Shown piece after piece: positions 30,500 through 41,619 of a DNA stretch of 64,000 bases. The translations under genes were made by a program, and so were the position numbers. This DNA is from Sipunculus nudus (taxonomy: Eukaryota > Annelida > Sipuncula > Golfingiida > Sipunculidae), in contig CM049318.1 in NCBI GenBank assembly GCA_026874595.1, positions 50,622,750 through 50,686,749 on the forward strand. Direction: 5' to 3'. Positions within the stretch are counted from its first letter, which is position 1, and each line of letters starts with the position of its first letter. Below the pieces are notes generated by a model that saw nothing but the letters and a program-made list of their open reading frames with translations, was not told the origin of the DNA and did not search any database.

Positions 30500-33400
30500 C
30501 TCCGGGTGTTTTGGGCAGGTGCCCGGAGGCGACTCAATTGCCCACAGTTGATCCGTTGGCCGTACCAAGTGTTGCAGTGCAGTCCTCCATCACCACCACT
30601 GGGGAGGCTTTTGGACCAATAAATAATATGGTAAAGGGGTTAGTAGGAGCATGTCCTACAGCTTTAGTGACCATTGCTGGTGTTCCTGTCCCATGCATAT
30701 TAGACACGGGGGCTGAGACGTCCCTGATATCATATCAGTTCTATTCTAGACACTTGGAGGGTAAGGTCAGTATCTCCAATCCTGGAACCAATTTTGTCAG
30801 CGTGATAGGCGCAAATGGATTTTCTGTTCCAATAGTTGGTATTTTAGAAACACCTGTAGTGTTACAGGGGAGGACTATTGGAGCTTGTCTTTTAGTGAAG
30901 CAGGACAATGTTGACTATGGGCACCAGGAGGAGTTCCCTGTACTACTTGGATGTAACGTCCTGCGGAAAGTGGTTCAAGATTTTTGGGAAAATTATGAGG
31001 AGCTAGGGGCCAGCTGGGGTTTGGTGCGTGATGTCTTGTCCTTGGGTGCCTCGGTTGAGGATGCAACTTATGCCTCGGGAATCAGTGCTGCATCTGTGTC
31101 TGTTCTTACAAAGGACAGGTGGTCTCTAGTGTTACCGAATTCAGTGAAAGTCATGCAGTGCTATTTAAAGAATAGAGATTCTGTAGATGTGAAGCCTGTG
31201 CTGTTTTCTCCTGGCAACAAGCTTCCTGGCATTGGGTTGGAACAGGTGCATATTTGTGAGGGTGTACAGTTGCCCAAGGATGGTGAGGTGGCAGTTGCAG
31301 TTTGTAATGGAGGGTCTGAACCAGTGTATGTTCCACCTCACACGGAGATAGGTGTAGCTACTGAAGTACAGGAGGCTGAGGAGGTTATGGCTGAGGCCCT
31401 GGGAGGTTCTGTTCAGGTAAGAGTTGACCAGGTGGTGAAGGTAGAAGCTGATTTGTCCCCTCCATCTGTTGGTTGTCCCGAAGGGATGCCTAACGCAGGA
31501 CATGTTGATAGTGATCATGGGGAATACCCAGCAGGTAGTGACACCGGTTTAGTGGTTCCAGGACTGGATTTAAGTCGAGTTCCACCAGATTATCTTCCGA
31601 TGGTGCACTCTGTGATTAACGCCAGGGTTGAAGCCTTTTCTACAGGTTGTTATGATCTTGGGCAGTGTAATATTATACCTCATCAAATCCGATTGAAAGA
31701 CGAACGACCTGTTAACCTTCCTCATAGGCGAGTGCCGCCTCACCTTGTTAATGAAGTACGGGAACATATTCAGGAGTTGTTGGCCAAAGGCATAATCCGT
31801 AAGTCCCACAGCAGTTATGCAAGTCCAGTGGTGCCTATACGTAAAAAGAATGGCAGCTTGCGTCTATGTATAGATTATCGCAAACTTAACGAGCGGACAG
31901 TTAGGGATGCCTTTCCGCTCCCTCGTATAGAGGAATCTTTGGAAGCGCTGGGCAGAGCCACCTATTTTACCAGTGTGGATTTGGCACATGGTTATTTCCA
32001 ACTTAACATGCACCCAGATTCTATACCACTTACAGCATTTAGGGTTCCGTGGGGACTTTTTGAGTTTTTGCGTCTACCTCAAGGCTTGAACACCAGCCCA
32101 AATACTTTTCAGAGGGTCATGGAATACATTCTAGGGGATATGAACCTACAGGAGGTCTTGCTGTATCTTGATGACATTTTGATTTTTGCCCCTTCTGTTC
32201 CAGAACACGTAGCTCATTTGGACAAGGTGCTTGAAAGGCTTATTGCCGCTGGACTCAAACTTAATGCTGGGAAGTGCCAGTTTTTCCAACGAGAATTGTT
32301 ATATTTGGGGCACATTGTCAGTGCAAATGGGATTTCGGTTGACCCGTCAAAAGTTGAGCGTGTGGCCAACTGGCCTACACCAAGGAGTGCAGAAGAGTTG
32401 GTGTCTTTCATTGGGTTAGCCTCGTACTACCGAAGGTTTATCCCTCAATTTTCTGTAATCGCAGGTCCCCTGAATGAGCTTCGGTCAAAGAAAGGAGACT
32501 TACGGCCTCATTGGACATCAGAGGCTGAGCAGGCCTTTAATCAACTTAAAGAGCTTTTGACACAAGCACCAGTGTTGTGCTACCCCCAGTATGACAAGGA
32601 CTTTTACCTAGAGGTTGATGCCAGCCTGAAGGGTCTTGGCGCATGCTTGAGTCAAATGGATTCTCAGGGACGATCACACCCAGTGGCCTATGCAAGCAGG
32701 GGATTGAGGGGTTCAGAGAAAAACTACTCTGATTACTCCTCCTTTAAGATAGAGCTCTTAGGTCTGAAGTAGGCAGTGGCAGACAAGTTTGGCGACCTAT
32801 TGATGGGCCACCACTGTGTCGTTCTCACTGATAACAATCCGTTAGCCCACCTATCCTCTGCTAGGCTTGGGGCGACCGAACAGCGATGGGTCTCCAAGCT
32901 AGCACCATTTGACTTAGAAATACGTTATTGGTCGGGTCGGACAAACAAGGTAGCCGATGCCTTAAGTCGAAATCCCGCGAACGAGAGCTTGCTGGTAAAC
33001 GAATAAGTGTGCCATGTTATGAGTAGTAGCATTGTTCCAATGGAGTTGAGGTGTATGGCCTCCACTGGGACCCTAGCTCCCGCGGCTTCGGGTGTTCAAC
33101 AAGATGTTCTGCCTGGGTACAGCATTGGACAGTTGGCTAAAATGCAGCAGGATGATGATTTGCTAGGCCGGGTATGGAGGAGGAAGGCTACTGGGTGGCA
33201 ACCCGGGCATGAAGAGCCTGACGATGATGTTAGAGGTTTACAGGGATGGTTGCATTTTGATCAGTATGTGGTGTGGAAGGGATTGTTATATAGGCGGGTT
33301 CAGGATCCAGCCCTTGGCAGTATTCATCAGCTGCTCATACCACAAATTTTGCAGAGTCCCTTAATCCAGGAAGCCCATGATCAATGGGGCCATCAAGGTT

Positions 33401-34674
33401 CGGGTCGGACGTTTGGTCTTTTGCGCACCAGGTGTTATTGGCCGGGAATGAATGGCCAGGTGAAAATGTATGTTAAAAGGTGTTTGAAGTGCACTTTGGC
33501 CAAGGCACCCACGCCTAAGGTACGACCTCCGCTGCAACATTTACTTGCGTTTAAGCCCATGGAGCTTGTGTCACTGGATTTCTTGAAGGTAGACCGTGGC
33601 GTCGGAGGGGTAGAGGATATCCTTACTATTACAGATGCCTTTACTAAATGGGCACAGGCTATTGCTTGCCCTGATCAATCCGCCATTACTGTTGCTAAGA
33701 AACTAAGGGATCATTGGTTTTCTATAAATGGAATCCCGGCGCGCTTACATTCTGATCAAGGTCGGAATTTTGAGTCGGCCTTGATCAAGGAAATATGCGT
33801 TCTCTACGGTATAAAGAAGTCCCGCACTACACCATACCACCCTTCTGGAAACAGCCAGGTTGAGAGGTTTAATAAAACTCTTTGTGGATTGATCAAGTCT
33901 CTGGATGAGCGTGAACGACGTCATTGGCCTGAACTTTTGCCTCATATTGTATTTATATATAACAGCACGCCCCATAGAGTGACAGGTGTGGCGCCCTATA
34001 CACTTATGTATGGTCGTGAGCCACAGATCCCTCTTGACCATCTTCTTGGTAATTTATCTGCTGATTGGAATGAGGACTATGTTATGAGACAGGCCCAAAT
34101 GATGAATCAGGTCTGGGATATGGTTAATCGGCGTCTCGTACAAAATGGGGAAAGAGAAAAGTCCAGGCTTGATAAAAGGGTCAAAGGACCACCATTCGGT
34201 ATTGGAGATGTGGTTCTGAAACAAAAGACAGGGTTTAAGGACAGACACAAACTACAAAATCACTTTTGTGCTGAAAGATATATTGTCATTGACAGAAACT
34301 TAGAACAGAACATTTACCAGGTACGACCAGTATTCGGGGGGCAGTCTCAGTGGCTGAATCGTAAAATGTTAATTGGGTATCCATGCGTTGATCAAGAGGA
34401 GTCGATTCGGGGCGAATTGCCATCAGTTCCGTACATGACTGAAATTGATTCTGATGACGAGAATTGTCGTTCGGACACAGACGATTTAGATTTTAATCTA
34501 GGAGTAATATTTGGCCATGTCGAAACTGACCCTGCTTATACGCCCCAAGTAGAACCTGATGACACTAGCTCGCCGCAGTCGCTCCAGGAATCCGTTCCCC
34601 GACGGTCAAATCGTTCAAATAAGGGCTCACACCCAAACCCATTCCATGAACCACGTTCTGTTCTTCAGGACTGA
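30445..34674 (+). pseudogene. pol: pol of the 27540 Gypsy element, two in-frame stops
   Basis: Read in the -1 frame to gag, this polyprotein has protease (LDTGAETSLIS, about 30700), RT (SSYASPVVPIRKKNGSLRLC; YLDDILIF, about 32164), RNase H (LEVDASLKGLGACL) and integrase. The integrase has its zinc domain (HDQWGHQG...CLKC), all three catalytic acids (SLDFLKVD, HSDQGRNF, SQVERFNKT) and a basic C-terminal tail. Only TAG 32770-32772, in RNase H (from TGG Trp by family comparison), and TAA 33004-33006, between RNase H and integrase, interrupt it. All frames stay in register to the end. It would copy and integrate the element. Confidence 0.9.
30487..30544 (+). promoter_or_regulatory. -1 ribosomal frameshift signal between gag and pol
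   Basis: The heptamer C CCA AAC (30487-30493) is set in the gag frame exactly as X XXY YYZ requires. After a 6-nt spacer that includes the gag stop, CTCCGGG (30500-30506) pairs with CCCGGAG (30522-30528). The loop segment TGGGCA (30512-30517) is complementary to TGCCCA at 30539-30544, so an H-type pseudoknot is possible. Pol lies in the -1 frame, open from 30445. All parts of a standard signal are therefore present. Confidence 0.85.
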
Positions 34675-36733
34675 CACTGACTGGACTCTTAGAACGTTTC
34701 TCTGATAGCTGCAGAGATGCTGTCTTGTGATTAATTGTCCGGAAACCGCTATTAGCCTCTAATAATCAGGATATCTGGTCAAACCAATTCGAAGGTCATA
34801 AGTTACACTTCGTCTTAGCTAGGCAGTCATGATAATTATGTCTTATTTAATTTGTTGACTGGTGAAGCCTTATCCTACTGTTATTTGAATATTCTATTTC
34901 ACAGGTTCACCTCATAGGGAGTGTTCCCTGAGTGGACTAACAGTTTTAATAGACAGGGAGCCGTTACACAGTTTTATTTGTTCGATCTGCCTAGAGTCCC
35001 TGTGATTTTAGAGTTGTCTGTAGGGAGGCTAATTATTAATGTTTTTACTGATGCCATAATGTTAAAGATTCTGATCTGTATACTTATGCTTTGACAGTCA
35101 GGATTACGATGCAGTTCAGATACTGGATATAGGTTTGGGTTCTCCATTACTTCTTATGCCATGTTATTATTGGTATAGTGTTATTAACCTTTAGAGATGA
35201 ACCATGAGGCTTTGGTTCGTAGGTGGTTAAAATTCGTTCATAGGTGCTGTTTTCGATTACTATAATGTTCTATGGCAATATGCGATATATGCGGATGTAT
35301 TCTATAAACTGTGAAAAGTTACGTTTGCACCTGGAATGGCTCTTAAACAATGTATATCCCTTTGTACATTATGGATATCCAGAAAGTAAAAATCCCTGCT
35401 CAGTAAGTAGTTATTTTTAATCTCACAGTTAATGGCATATGATGATCCTATGTATTGATGAAACCATTTTCGGTAACCAGGGATTTAATTCCAGTTTGTA
35501 TGATTAATGCGATGTTATGCGATGTTATTCTCAAGACTTTGCTGTTGTTTGAATCATGATGATGTCCTTATGATCCGTCTCACTGGCCAGTGTCATGTGT
35601 TGGAGTTTCATATTTGGGGAAGTGAAATCCCGGTAAATCTTTGATAACGATGTTAGTTCATAAGGATTAGCACTTATTTAGCCGGTGATGTCACGATTAT
35701 GTGTGACTGACGTGTTTCATTTCCAGAGCTATTGTAATTTATAATGTTGTTTTGATTTATCTACTGATGTTGGTGGCTCACAAGTCAAGGGAATGGGTAT
35801 CTGGCTTGGAGCAAAAGGACTTGTATGTTCTGTCTCAGTTGACTGTAGTATCTGTTTAATATTTTTATATATGCTACTTATGTTGGCGATCATGATGTTG
35901 ACATAATGACTGTTTTCTGTAGAGCGTTCAGCAGAGTATTCTGCTGGGGAATGTTGATAAAGTGGTTAAATGCCAGGGGTTGAGGTGGTTCAGTAGTTTG
36001 AACTACTGGGGATTGTTGTATGTTGTTAAATACCAGGGTTTAATATGATTCAGTAGCTGGTTCTGCTGGGGATTGCGTTATGGTGTGTGATGCCATGGGT
36101 CAAGGTGGTTCAGCAAATGGGGATTGCTATTGTTGATATTGGTATTGTAGGTGGTTCAGCGGATGGTTCTGCTGGGGAATAAGGGTAAATTGGCTAAATA
36201 TCATTTGTTTAATATTGTTCAACGGATTAGACTGTTGGGGATTGCTATGTGAAATTTGATGTCAACAGACTGCGTCAGCGACATATTACTTGCATTTGCG
36301 TGCTATGATGGTTCGGCATAAATTACTTGCTGGGATTGGTGTACCGAGTTTAGAAACCGGCTGAGGATTATGGAATTATGACATTTTTGTTGAACATCGG
36401 GATTTTATGCAGGATGGTTGGATCTATGTACGATAATTGTTTTTTTGGTATTTAGGATGTATCATCTCTTTGGGTGTGTCTTTATTTATAGTGAGGTTTA
36501 AAAGAACTACACGTTTGAATATTGTGATGCTGTACATTACTTGCGTGGGGGTCTGGTCGGCATGGAGTTGATTGATTTAACAGCTTTTGTTGGGTTGCGA
36601 ATGATAAGTGTTGAAATGAGTAGAAATATAAGTCATCCCTTTATTGTTTGACATGCATATATGTGCATAGTTGTCCTAACTTAGAATTTTGTTGCTTGGA
36701 GTGTTTATTCGCTCATGAGGGCATTTAGCGTAT
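34675..36733. other. 2-kb non-coding 3' region of the 27540 element
   Basis: No long frame and no env-like protein are present. The region is T- and G-rich. From 35929 to 36237 it holds an array of six short hairpins spaced by about 60 bp. Confidence 0.6.
35926..36250 (+). repeat. About 60-bp repeat array of hairpins
   Basis: Units begin GGTTCAGCAG or a variant and contain a short palindrome followed by GGGGATTG. Stems are at 35929-35946, 35991-36008, 36051-36068, 36112-36128, 36157-36174 and 36220-36237. The arms vary between units but keep pairing (CAGCAGA/TCTGCTG, CAGTAGTT/AACTACTG, AGCAA/TTGCT, CAACGG/CTGTTG with one G-U). The fourth unit is shorter. Confidence 0.8.
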
Positions 36734-36742
36734 AAAGGGGGG
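36734..36742 (+). other. Polypurine tract of the 27540 element
   Basis: AAAGGGGGG is followed by CACA and then the 3' LTR. It is the only purine run in the right place for plus-strand priming. Confidence 0.65.
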
Positions 36743-36746
36743 CACA

Positions 36747-37065
36747 TGTCGGGGGTTGAATGTAATTTCACAGTGTCCGCACTGTTATATTGTGGCATGA
36801 CTTGTGTGTTGTTAAATCATTTCGTGTTATGGGAATGATTTCGTATGTTGTGGGGTCTGGGATCCGAAGAGCGGTTTGTGTTTTCTTGATAACGGGTGTA
36901 GGACTTGAGATCGAGGCTGGGCGGAATTGAGGAGAGAGCAGCCCGCTGAGAGAGATTGTAAGATTGATGTGCTAATAAACGTGTGTAATAACACTACCTG
37001 TGCGACTTTATAACTAAAGTGGGTTTCCACCTAACGGTGGGCTGTGGCGAGAGCGAGCCACGACA
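36747..37065 (+). repeat. 3' LTR of the 27540 Gypsy element
   Basis: It matches the 5' LTR over all 319 bases, with four substitutions by hand count. It is followed by GAAA, the second copy of the target duplication. Confidence 0.92.
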
Positions 37066-37069
37066 GAAA

Positions 37070-37795
37070 TATTAGATTTTACCATTCTGTCAGACTTTTG
37101 GCGATTTTCCATTGTATTTTATACATATTTGATGAGTAAATCTGTGAATGTGTCTTTTTTCCCACCTTTCTTTGAAGCTCACCTTGTCTTAATTAGTTTT
37201 CATACCTGAACAGATAGGATGTGGCAATTTGATCCTTATTTGTAATCAACATAATATTTCATGTTAAATATACAATATTTATTCTTATACATATCTTGGA
37301 ACAAATCATATATGGTTTTGTCTGATTTATTTCAGCACTCTACACCTACATTACTTTAATAATCTTAATCATATTTCATTAACCTGTTTTACCAAGATCT
37401 TCCATGACAATAAACCAGGTACAGGCAGATGATAATTCCTTTACTGGTTCTCAATTCTTTTACATCTTCACTGGGATATACTGCAGGCATTTATGTACAA
37501 ATATGGTAAAACAACAATTACATTATACTAACCTGAATTTACCTGATTCTATTAATAGATATATCTGAAATTTATGATTGATTTAGTCAATAACCTCTTG
37601 CTTGGTCTCTCTGTAAAATGTGTTAAAAATTCATAAGGATCAACCAAAATCTGATCAGGCTATCAATCATAACATTAATGTACAGTGTGTAAAAATTCAA
37701 AGTGTGAGAAACCTAAAATTAATCTGAACAGTAAAGGGGGTGTTTTGTACGTGACAACCAAATACAAACAGTAAAGGGTTAATATTGCAGACAAA
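37070..37795. other. AT-rich spacer
   Basis: No gene or repeat family is recognised. This is the other flank of the Gypsy insertion and, before insertion, was continuous with 26925-27539. Confidence 0.4.
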
Positions 37796-38467
37796 GTTAA
37801 TGAAGAGTTGAAAGATGCTGTATGGGCTGGAGAATTTGTAGATTTGCACAAGTTCTTAGGCTTATTAGGGTACGATGGTACTGAGTTGACTTCACAAACA
37901 AACAAACCAATCAGTAAGTCTTTCAAAAAGTCTCAAGACGTCCCCCCAGCCAGCACCATTGAACATACACGAATGGACTTCAGCCATTCACGCATTCATG
38001 GCAGTATACTGCTCAAAGCAGGAGCTTGCCATCAAAGCTCCCAAATGATGTAAATACATGGAGGTGGTTAGGTCGTTGTATGAAAGGGGGGTTGTTTGGA
38101 GGAGTTACGATTTTGAATTTCGTAAGCTTCGGCAAAGGACAGGGCGCGCCTGGGATTGGCGCCATCCAGACTTAAAGATAGATGCCATTTCTGGCCGCAG
38201 GGGGCAGTTAGCTTAGGGTGTCAAGCAATCTCAGCCCTTTTGGAATCCTCATTACCCAAAAAGTTTTGGGGGCTCAATAAGGATAGGCCCTGCCTACACA
38301 CCCCTTGCCCTTTCCCACACATATGCAGCTCCTGTGGGGGTGCACACCACGTTAGGATCTGCCAACTCTCCTTTCCCACCCCTTTGTCCACACAATCTGT
38401 CCCTCGGCCACAATTTTGTCCTGTCAACCAGCCATTCTTAAACCCCAACCACAGGTGGTACAAATAA
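37796..38467 (+). pseudogene. gag-like ORF1 of YR copy B
   Basis: The segment starts with VNEELKDAVWAGEFVDLHKFLG, typical of the Gag-like ORF1 of DIRS/Ngaro elements. After stops and frameshifts it shows DFEFRKLRQR...WDWRHPDLKI and then a Cys/His cluster (CPFPHICSSCGGAHHVRIC, about 38311-38370), the zinc-binding part of this protein. At least three frames are needed to follow it. The protein is thought to have a structural, RNA-binding role. Confidence 0.65.
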
Positions 38468-39060
38468 CCAGACTGTTCCTACTCCCGTTCGTGTTCAACC
38501 ATTAGCTCAACTCTTATATGAATTCAAATACCCTGCCCATCTTGCGCACAAACATGTTTCCAGTTTTACCAATGGGTTTAGCTTGGGCTTCCAGGCAGAT
38601 CCACTATGCTTCTGATAACCACCCTATCGCACAGGCAAAACCTGAAATAGTCAATAAGAAACTAAGAAAGGAGCTGTCCCTTGACCTGCCGCTGGTCCAT
38701 TCACCTAAAAACCATTCAATCCGTTTGTCATCTCGCCTTTAGGGGTCGTTCCGAAGAAATTACCAGGGGAATTTCGGTTAATACACAACCTTTTATATCC
38801 TTTATCCAAATCTGTCAATTCCGGTATTCCCAGAGAACTTGCCAGTGTCTTACTCAACCCTTCAAGATGCCATTAGTCTGCTAAAACCTCTTGGAACTAC
38901 AGCTTTCTTGGCCAAAGCGGACATGGAAGCCGCCTTCAGAATATTCCCGGTCCATCCGGACTCCTACCATTTATTGGGTTTTCGCTGGAAGGATAAATCC
39001 TCATGGGATGCTCCTAGTCCTGTAGTATATTTGAAAAATTCAGTACAGCCCTAGAATTCA
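38468..39060 (+). pseudogene. Reverse transcriptase, N-terminal half (YR copy B)
   Basis: Pieces in three frames give the start of a DIRS-type RT: LLYEFKYPAHL, then INPFVISPLGVVPKK-like sequence with GEFRLIHNLLYP (about 38740-38800), then LAKADMEAAFRIFPVHPDSYHLLGFRWKD (about 38911-38995). The last contains the first catalytic Asp. Stops and frameshifts at about 38640, 38700 and 38870 break it. The order and spacing match the intact family. Confidence 0.7.
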
Positions 39061-39702
39061 TGTTACGCAAACAGTGCTCCTCAAACCACATTCTCCATTT
39101 TTTGGATGATTTTTTGTTTATTAGTGACAGTGCGCAGGAGGTGAAAGAGATGCTCAATAGCTTTATGCAACTTTGCCATTTAACAGGAGTGCCAATAGCA
39201 CATGACAAAACTGAGGGCCCCTATCAGATTCTTACCTTCCTAGGAATCGAAATAGATGTCCCCTCTCAATGCACTCACTTACCATCCAATAAGGTGTCTA
39301 AGGCCAGTTCAATGATCGCTACATTTTTAACGAAAGAAAAAGCGACACTGCGGGAATTTCAGTCTCTCATTGGGGTCCTCAACTTTGCTTGTCATGTGAT
39401 TGTTCAAGAAAGGGCTTTTCTGCGTAGGCTAATTGATAAGACTAAGAGGGCTGGCCAAGCCTCATCATCATGCCAGGGTGAAAAAGGAGGTAAAACGTGA
39501 CCTTTCACTTTGGTTAAACTTCCTGAACTCATTCAATGGTAGGAACTTCTTTCTGGATGACCAATGGACAAATTCTGACTCTTTGCAGCTTTTTACTGAC
39601 CCTGCTAAGGGTCTCAGGTTTGGGGCAGTTCTGGGCCAAGAATGGTTTTATGGTTCATTTAGTTCTGGTGCGGAGGTGTCTAGTTCTATTTTGTGGACTT
39701 AG
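39061..39702 (+). pseudogene. RT catalytic part and start of RNase H (YR copy B), truncated
   Basis: The frame 39060-39500 has the RT palm motif HFLDDFLFIS (about 39097-39126), then VPIAHDKTEGP, LTFLGIEID and LREFQSLIGVLNFAC, all standard for DIRS-type RT. After a one-frame change, the start of RNase H is seen (LFTDPAKGLRFGAVLGQEWFYG, about 39586-39650). The copy stops at about 39702, so its tyrosine recombinase is missing. Confidence 0.75.
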
Positions 39703-40438
39703 GTGATGTACCTTAGGTGATGTACCAGAAAACAATCAGTCAGAAAAGGAAGAAATTGCTGCGGAACTCAAAGTGATCAGAGAGTTATGTAAATCAGAGA
39801 GTTATGTAAATCTAGGACTGCTGAATGCATTGAGTTGCAAAATCAGCTTGATCATAATGAAAGAACATTGGCAGAAAAATGTCAGAGTTAAGCCTGTTTG
39901 AAAGATTTCCTCAAACAGACAAGGGCTGATCTAGCATCCATTAATATATCAGCATGGTATAAATGGTTGAAACAGAAGGAGGAATCCCTCACACTGAAAG
40001 AGAAAACATATTCAACAGCACAGTAGTGATAGCTGTGATGAAATCATTCTCGATTTAAAAAGGCTTAAGGGTGAACAGACTTCAAAATGTAAACAGCAAA
40101 AATTATCAGACGAATTGAAGACTTCAAAACAAGGGCTGCAGAAGCAAGTGAAGGAACTTAAAACATTTTCTGCATATATAGTTGAAACTGAGGAGTATAA
40201 AGAGAAGAACATCACCGTGAAAGATGGTAGTCCTTATACAGATGATATTATTGCCTGTGAAATTCAACTTAGAGGGGAAATAGGGGTGTCAGCTGCAAAA
40301 TGTGCTAGAGTCATACAGTGTGATCTGGCTAATCAAGTGTGGCAAGGTATATTTGGACTGCCTGTGACATGTAAGGTCCCTGTGGTGATGAGAATAACTG
40401 ATGTAGGGATGCTTGGGAGGCTTTCTGCAGTTTACTAG
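39703..40438 (+). pseudogene. Coiled-coil protein fragment of unknown family
   Basis: A Lys/Glu-rich, helical reading frame with several stops ends in a longer frame at 40115-40438 (QGLQKQVKELKTFSAYIVE, then SPYTDDIIACEIQLRGEIGVSAAKCARVIQC). The last part resembles a repeat-associated protein type common in aquatic invertebrates, which I cannot name. A 17-bp duplication (CAGAGAGTTATGTAAAT) lies at about 39778-39811. It begins where YR copy B ends and could be part of another element. Confidence 0.35.
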
Positions 40439-41619
40439 GTTCAGCTTCTGGATCGCGAGCAAACGTTATATTGTGAATATGCACTCTTGCGTGGAGGTTG
40501 TAAATGATATGACGCGCATGCGCACTTCTCAGAAACTAAAACAAAGGAAAGTCGGACGGCCAGATCGAGTGATTTGTATACGGAATACAACCATATATTA
40601 ATAGGCGCAGACTGGTAAGTTAAGTGCTATTACATAAAGGGCAATCTAGACTATTGAACTACTAAAGTTTTGCCTGTTTAAACAGATAAATTAGTAAGTT
40701 TTCGCCTTGTTTGTGGTCTGGCTTAACCGGGTGATATTTGGAATAACGATGCGATCCGCACGCCGTCTACTGTTAATTCATGAAACTATATATGAACATA
40801 GCTTTGCAAGGTTTCACGTACAGAGACTTATTATTCTTTATCCCTTCTGTATTTTCAGACCTCAAATAACTTTGGAATATTATCAAGAGCTGTATTTACA
40901 CAGAATAAAGTTATAGCAAAGTCTTACAAGCTTTTATAACTGGATAGTTGTGTTCTTGACTGTGACGAAGCACGAATGTCTGGCCGCTCCAGCTTCCCAC
41001 ATCAAAAGTTATCACAGCAACCTGATCAATAATATTTTGAAGCCCCGCCTGCTCTTCACTTCCACCACGCTGCAATCACTTTAACAAAAATCTCTTAGAC
41101 GGCCACTAGGCACCACCCCTGATATATCGGCTCATTTTTCTGATTACGATAGTATTCTAAATGGCCTGAGGATTTTGGTAGACCCTCCACGGCCTGACAG
41201 GGAGAGACACTCGATCGTTTTGTTATACAGCTCGGATTTCAAGGTAAACTCAATTAACTTTTACTATAATTTTCAATTGTTTCTTATTATTAACTTTATT
41301 TACACATGTCAGAATACTGAGATTGGTATGAAGAAAAAATAATTATTTTGCATGATCAAACCCTGCGATATAGGCATTTGTTTTGGATACTCCAAATGAG
41401 CACAGATGAAAATTTACTATTTTAACATTTAGGCAACTTATTATCATATTCCCATGAATACTGCACTGGCCAATCCTGTTCATTTTTAGTGAACCTGTGA
41501 GCTTATGCGATGGTGTGGCGTCGTCCGTCGGCTGTATGTTAACCTATACTATCTTGAAAAAGGCAAGAATTAGCATCATCAAATCTTATGCATAAAATTA
41601 GTCATCTAAAAAACTCTAT
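40439..41619. other. Non-coding region with an NRF1-like site
   Basis: No supported gene. GCGCATGCGCA at 40514-40524 matches the NRF1 palindrome found in many animal promoters. About 90 bases downstream there is a CTG|GTAAGT donor-like site (about 40613), which could end an untranslated first exon. Nothing else supports a host gene here. Confidence 0.3.
40514..40524. promoter_or_regulatory. NRF1-like palindrome
   Basis: GCGCATGCGCA fits the NRF1 consensus. It stands in an otherwise AT-rich region within a short CpG-richer stretch (40450-40570). Confidence 0.4.

Larger units (their letters stand above)
27540..37065 (+). mobile_element. 9.5-kb Ty3/Gypsy retrotransposon inserted in YR copy B
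   Basis: The two LTRs are 319 bp each and differ at four positions by hand count (about 98.7% identity). The target duplication is GAAA (27536-27539 and 37066-37069); it would be GAAAT if the first T of the LTR belongs to the target. The order is LTR, PBS, 1.5-kb leader with tandem repeats, gag, pol, a 2-kb 3' region with a hairpin array, PPT, LTR. Gag is intact over its core, and pol has just two in-frame stops. It is the best preserved large element in the window. Confidence 0.92.

Noticed and set aside
34675-36746. env gene in the 27540 element
   Set aside because: No frame of useful length in any phase; the region holds hairpin repeats only.
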